Assembly: GCA_966128725.1 (NCBI GenBank)
Contig: CBHYLN010000078.1
Span: forward strand, 1 to 25,480
Reading direction: 5' to 3'
Length of the DNA: 25,480 nucleotides
Source of the DNA: JAFDZV01 sp966128725
GTDB taxonomy: Bacteria > Bacteroidota > Ignavibacteria > OLB7
In this document: positions 22,974 to 25,480 of the stretch, piece after piece
Position numbering within the stretch: the stretch's first letter is position 1
How the letters are laid out: each line of letters starts with the position of its first letter
Notes under the pieces: model-generated
Seen by the model: only the letters and a program-made list of their open reading frames with translations
Told to the model about the DNA's origin: nothing
Database searches by the model: none
Made by a program: the position numbers and the translations under genes

Positions 22974-24467
22974 ATGCATCAGCCGAAAGTCCGTTTGAAC
23001 TCGCGACAGCCCGATGCCGCAGGCACATCGGGAGCGTTGCTGGCAGGGGCAACGCAGGATACACCAAGGGCCGTCCCGCAGGGCGCTCATAACTTCGCGC
23101 ACCTGCACATCACCGCACCGTCCGGCGCACAACCCATTCAACGCACCCGATACGGGCTTACACAATCCGCACCGTCCACAACAACAAAAATGTCCGAGAA
23201 GCGCCGCCGACAATTGGCCCGGATGGCAGCGGACTATGGCGACCACGATGGTGACAGCGCGGGCACAACCGAGCCACTGATGCGGCATGCGCACCAGCCG
23301 CCGCCGCCCCCAAGCGAGCGTTGGCGGCAGCTTGACGAAATGGCCGAGGCGTATGGTGATCACGATGGCGACAGCGCGGGCACGATGCTGCCGCTGGTTG
23401 AACACGAACACCGCAGGCATAGTATCGGCGAACGTCTTGAGGGGCTGGAGTCCACCCCGGACCACAAGCACGAGCCGAATGAAGCTCTGGAGACACTGTA
23501 CGGCCTGCAAACGGAAATCAACCATGGTTATCGCCAGGCCAGCGACGCGGGGTTGGATAAGGAGCACGAGCGATTCAAGGAACTGCAAAGCCACTCCAAC
23601 CGCCTGCAACGATTGTTTCAGAAACACATCGGCCGCCTGGCTGCCTCCAAGGAGGATTTACGCGTCCCAGGCCTGCTACCCGAGGAGCAGGCACATGCGG
23701 CTGAACTGTGGCGAGGCCTTCGCGACGGCACCGGGGCGATCACCATTGCCAACGACGATGCGCGCGCCGGTTCCAGCACGGACGAACGGCCGGACTTCCG
23801 TACCGAGACGCTGACATCCTTTGCCCGGCTGATGCCGAGCAGAACGGCTCGCGGAGTGATCGACGACACAATGAAGGGCGGGTTGGGCGGACATGGAGGG
23901 CATGGTGTACACATCGCACCGATTGACGCGGCTGGCGCAAGCGGAATCGAGCCGGGGGCAACGCCCGAAAGCCACGAGCAGGCCACAATGCTTACGGACA
24001 TGGGCCGGATGTCGAAGCGTGATACGTACTACGCGATGCCGCACCAGCTTGTTGGCCAAAAGCCCAACCCGAACGAGTACCGCCCGAACGTCGGCTCCTC
24101 GTCCACGATTTCCATGCCCCGTGATCTACGGGATGCACATCTGGTTGGCGCCAACCGGAACGGAACGTCCATCCCATTGCTGTCCCCGAACGTCCTGAGC
24201 CACGAGCTGATCCATGCAAACCACGCGCAGCAGGGAATCCTGCATAGGTCGGTTGATGATCGCCACCTGCCCAGTCACACGAACAAAGGGCGTACGCCGG
24301 CCGAGGAATGGAGCAACTACGAGGAGTATGCGACCATCATGAAGCAGAACCGCATCGACGCCGAACTTGGCCTGCCCGAACGCTGGGGGCATTCCGGTGA
24401 CCTGCGCCTAACACACGAGGAGGTCGTGCGACGCGCAAAAGACCATGGCTACGAAGAACTGCACTGA
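22974..24467 (+). CDS. M91-like zinc metalloprotease, probable injected effector
   Basis: 497 residues, no signal peptide. The C-terminal domain has HELIH at residues 410-414 (His410, Glu411, His414) in LSHELIHANHAQQG. It is followed by NYEEYATI (Glu450-Glu451) and QNRIDAELGLPERWGH. This order matches the Peptidase_M91 effector pattern HExxH...EE...ENxxRxELGLPxR, the family of NleC-like metalloproteases delivered by secretion or contractile injection systems. The N-terminus (GAHNFAHLHITAPSGAQPIQR) resembles the start of DUF4157-type proteins linked to extracellular contractile injection systems. Between them a unit of about 30 residues is duplicated 39 residues apart, each with the identical YGDHDGDSAGT (Tyr88 and Tyr127). 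Residues about 150-250 are Lys/Glu/His-rich and helical. The protease family is moderately sure; delivery by such a system is inference, since no injection-system gene lies here. Confidence 0.72.
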   Translation: MHQPKVRLNSRQPDAAGTSGALLAGATQDTPRAVPQGAHNFAHLHITAPSGAQPIQRTRYGLTQSAPSTTTKMSEKRRRQLARMAADYGDHDGDSAGTTEPLMRHAHQPPPPPSERWRQLDEMAEAYGDHDGDSAGTMLPLVEHEHRRHSIGERLEGLESTPDHKHEPNEALETLYGLQTEINHGYRQASDAGLDKEHERFKELQSHSNRLQRLFQKHIGRLAASKEDLRVPGLLPEEQAHAAELWRGLRDGTGAITIANDDARAGSSTDERPDFRTETLTSFARLMPSRTARGVIDDTMKGGLGGHGGHGVHIAPIDAAGASGIEPGATPESHEQATMLTDMGRMSKRDTYYAMPHQLVGQKPNPNEYRPNVGSSSTISMPRDLRDAHLVGANRNGTSIPLLSPNVLSHELIHANHAQQGILHRSVDDRHLPSHTNKGRTPAEEWSNYEEYATIMKQNRIDAELGLPERWGHSGDLRLTHEEVVRRAKDHGYEELH

Positions 24468-24528
24468 AACCCGCAAGCCGGAACACGGTATCACGCAATC
24501 GCGCTGGCGGCACAACAGGATCGACGCA

Positions 24529-25422
24529 ATGACCCAACCGAACACCGAACCGAGTTCTCCAACAAATCCTGCACCGATTGCCGACGACGGCGCCGACCGT
24601 GTGGAGCCTGTAGCCGCGTCGCAGACCGACGTACACGGCCGGCACCAGGCCAACCGCGCGGCATGGAACGAGGGCGCGGCATACTACACGGCGCTGGTAG
24701 CAAGCGACATCGATCGGCTTCGCGCCGGTACGTCCACCCTGCATCCGCTGGAGCGAGCTGCGTTGGGCAATCTGCGCGCCTGGTGCGGTCGCGCTGTTCA
24801 TTTGCAGTGCGCTTCAGGCATGGACACACTTTCGCTGTGGATTGAAGGAGCCGCCGAGGTGGTGGGCATTGATATATCCGACGCACACATCGCCAATGCG
24901 CGGGCGATCAGCGCGGCGCTGAATGCGCCCGCACAATGGTATCGATGCGATGTGTTGGAAACACCGGCCGAGCTCGACGGCACGGCCGATCTGGTATACA
25001 CGGGGCGCGGGGCCATCGGCTGGCTGCACGACATCGAGCGATGGGCACAGACAGTGGCGCGGCTGCTGGCGCCGGGCGGAATGTTCCATCTGCTGGAGGA
25101 TCACCCGCTTACGTGGATTCTGGAGGCCGACGGCAACACCGTGCGCCTTACCGGGCACGACTACTTCAACGCGGCTTTTTCCAGCAAGGGGTGGCCGGCC
25201 GTGTATATCGGTGACGCCGCGGGACCGGAAGAACAGCAGACACGCAAGTACGAACGGCTGTGGCCAATCGCCTCGGTGGTAAACGCGTTGATTGCCGCCG
25301 GGCTCAGGATCGAGCAACTGGGCGAGCACAACCAGCGCTACTGGAAGATGTTCGACGGCGTGGACGAATCACGGCTTGCGCGGCTGCCGCTTACGTACAC
25401 CATCGTGGCGCGCAAGCCGTAA
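24529..25422 (+). CDS. Class I SAM-dependent methyltransferase
   Basis: 297 residues from the ATG at 24529, which has AGGA 8 nt upstream; the longer frame from 24445 overlaps the previous gene. The first 45 residues are Pro/Asp/Ala-rich and probably disordered. The Rossmann domain shows motif I as VHLQCASGMDTLSLW, the acidic strand end VVGIDIS, then AQWYRCDVLETP, a DLVYTGRGAIGWL strand, and LLAPGGMFHLLEDHPLTWIL. This is the unusual LQC-x-SG-x-DTLSL variant of the glycine motif seen in a group of small-molecule or unknown methyltransferases. The C-terminal region (GEHNQRYWKMFDG) may help bind the substrate, which is unknown. It starts 61 bp after the M91-like gene on the same strand and may be cotranscribed, but no functional link is evident. 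Confidence 0.85.
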   Translation: MTQPNTEPSSPTNPAPIADDGADRVEPVAASQTDVHGRHQANRAAWNEGAAYYTALVASDIDRLRAGTSTLHPLERAALGNLRAWCGRAVHLQCASGMDTLSLWIEGAAEVVGIDISDAHIANARAISAALNAPAQWYRCDVLETPAELDGTADLVYTGRGAIGWLHDIERWAQTVARLLAPGGMFHLLEDHPLTWILEADGNTVRLTGHDYFNAAFSSKGWPAVYIGDAAGPEEQQTRKYERLWPIASVVNALIAAGLRIEQLGEHNQRYWKMFDGVDESRLARLPLTYTIVARKP

Positions 25423-25437
25423 CCGGCAGGCGTTGTA

Positions 25438-25480
25438 TTACTCCGTCAGCATCACCGCCTGAACCGCAACGGTCCGGTTG
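25438..25480 (-). CDS. C-terminus of a minus-strand gene (partial)
   Basis: Reading the minus strand from the window edge gives NRTVAVQAVMLTE followed by a TAA stop at 25438-25440. Only 13 residues are visible. The gene would converge on the methyltransferase with 15 bp between their stops. The alternating Val/Ala pattern suggests a final beta strand, but the family cannot be told. It is supported mainly by the open frame and by gene spacing. Confidence 0.35.
   Translation of the reverse strand, partial: NRTVAVQAVMLTE

Overview
The window reads as chromosomal DNA of a high-GC, Gram-negative member of the Bacteroidota/Chlorobiota group. Three secreted proteins end in type IX secretion (T9SS) C-terminal sorting domains, most start with SPI-type signal peptides cleaved before Gln, and several candidate promoters fit the Bacteroidota pattern TTG-N20-TAnnTTTG. 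The style of the sorting domains and of the left-end repeat protein resembles the Ignavibacteria/Kapabacteria lineage; that placement is inference. I see no rRNA, tRNA, CRISPR array, transposase or phage structural gene.

Layout. (1) 1-2355, minus strand: a secreted decapeptide-repeat fibre-like protein cut by the window edge, and a small T9SS-sorted protein. (2) 2356-4225: long sparse spacers around one small, very cysteine-rich secreted protein. (3) 4226-8796, plus strand: a LodA-like quinoprotein oxidase fused to a von Willebrand factor A (VWA) domain, translationally coupled to a LodB-like flavoprotein. This is the most unusual locus in the window. (4) 9098-15861: a MocR-type (GntR + aminotransferase fold) regulator, a 1184-residue T9SS BNR/Asp-box propeller protein, and a two-gene operon of a DUF2917-like protein and an EamA transporter. 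The mocR promoter and the operon's upstream region share a bipartite motif of identical geometry, which suggests that MocR controls both itself and the transporter operon 4 kb away. (5) 16167-18823: an unknown secreted protein, a GerW/YtfJ-like membrane protein, and a secreted beta-repeat protein with an S74 intramolecular chaperone domain. (6) 19179-25422: a BBE-type covalent FAD oxidase, a secreted PETase/cutinase-like alpha/beta hydrolase with Ig-like repeats and a T9SS tail, an M91-like metalloprotease that looks like an injected effector, and a SAM-dependent methyltransferase. The last 43 bases hold the C-terminus of a minus-strand gene.

Much of the region is devoted to the cell surface and exterior: sorted adhesins or enzymes, fibre-like repeat proteins and a probable effector. 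Specialised redox chemistry is the second theme (LodA/LodB, FAD oxidase). No single pathway links all the genes. The clear functional units are LodA-VWA/LodB and MocR/DUF2917/EamA.
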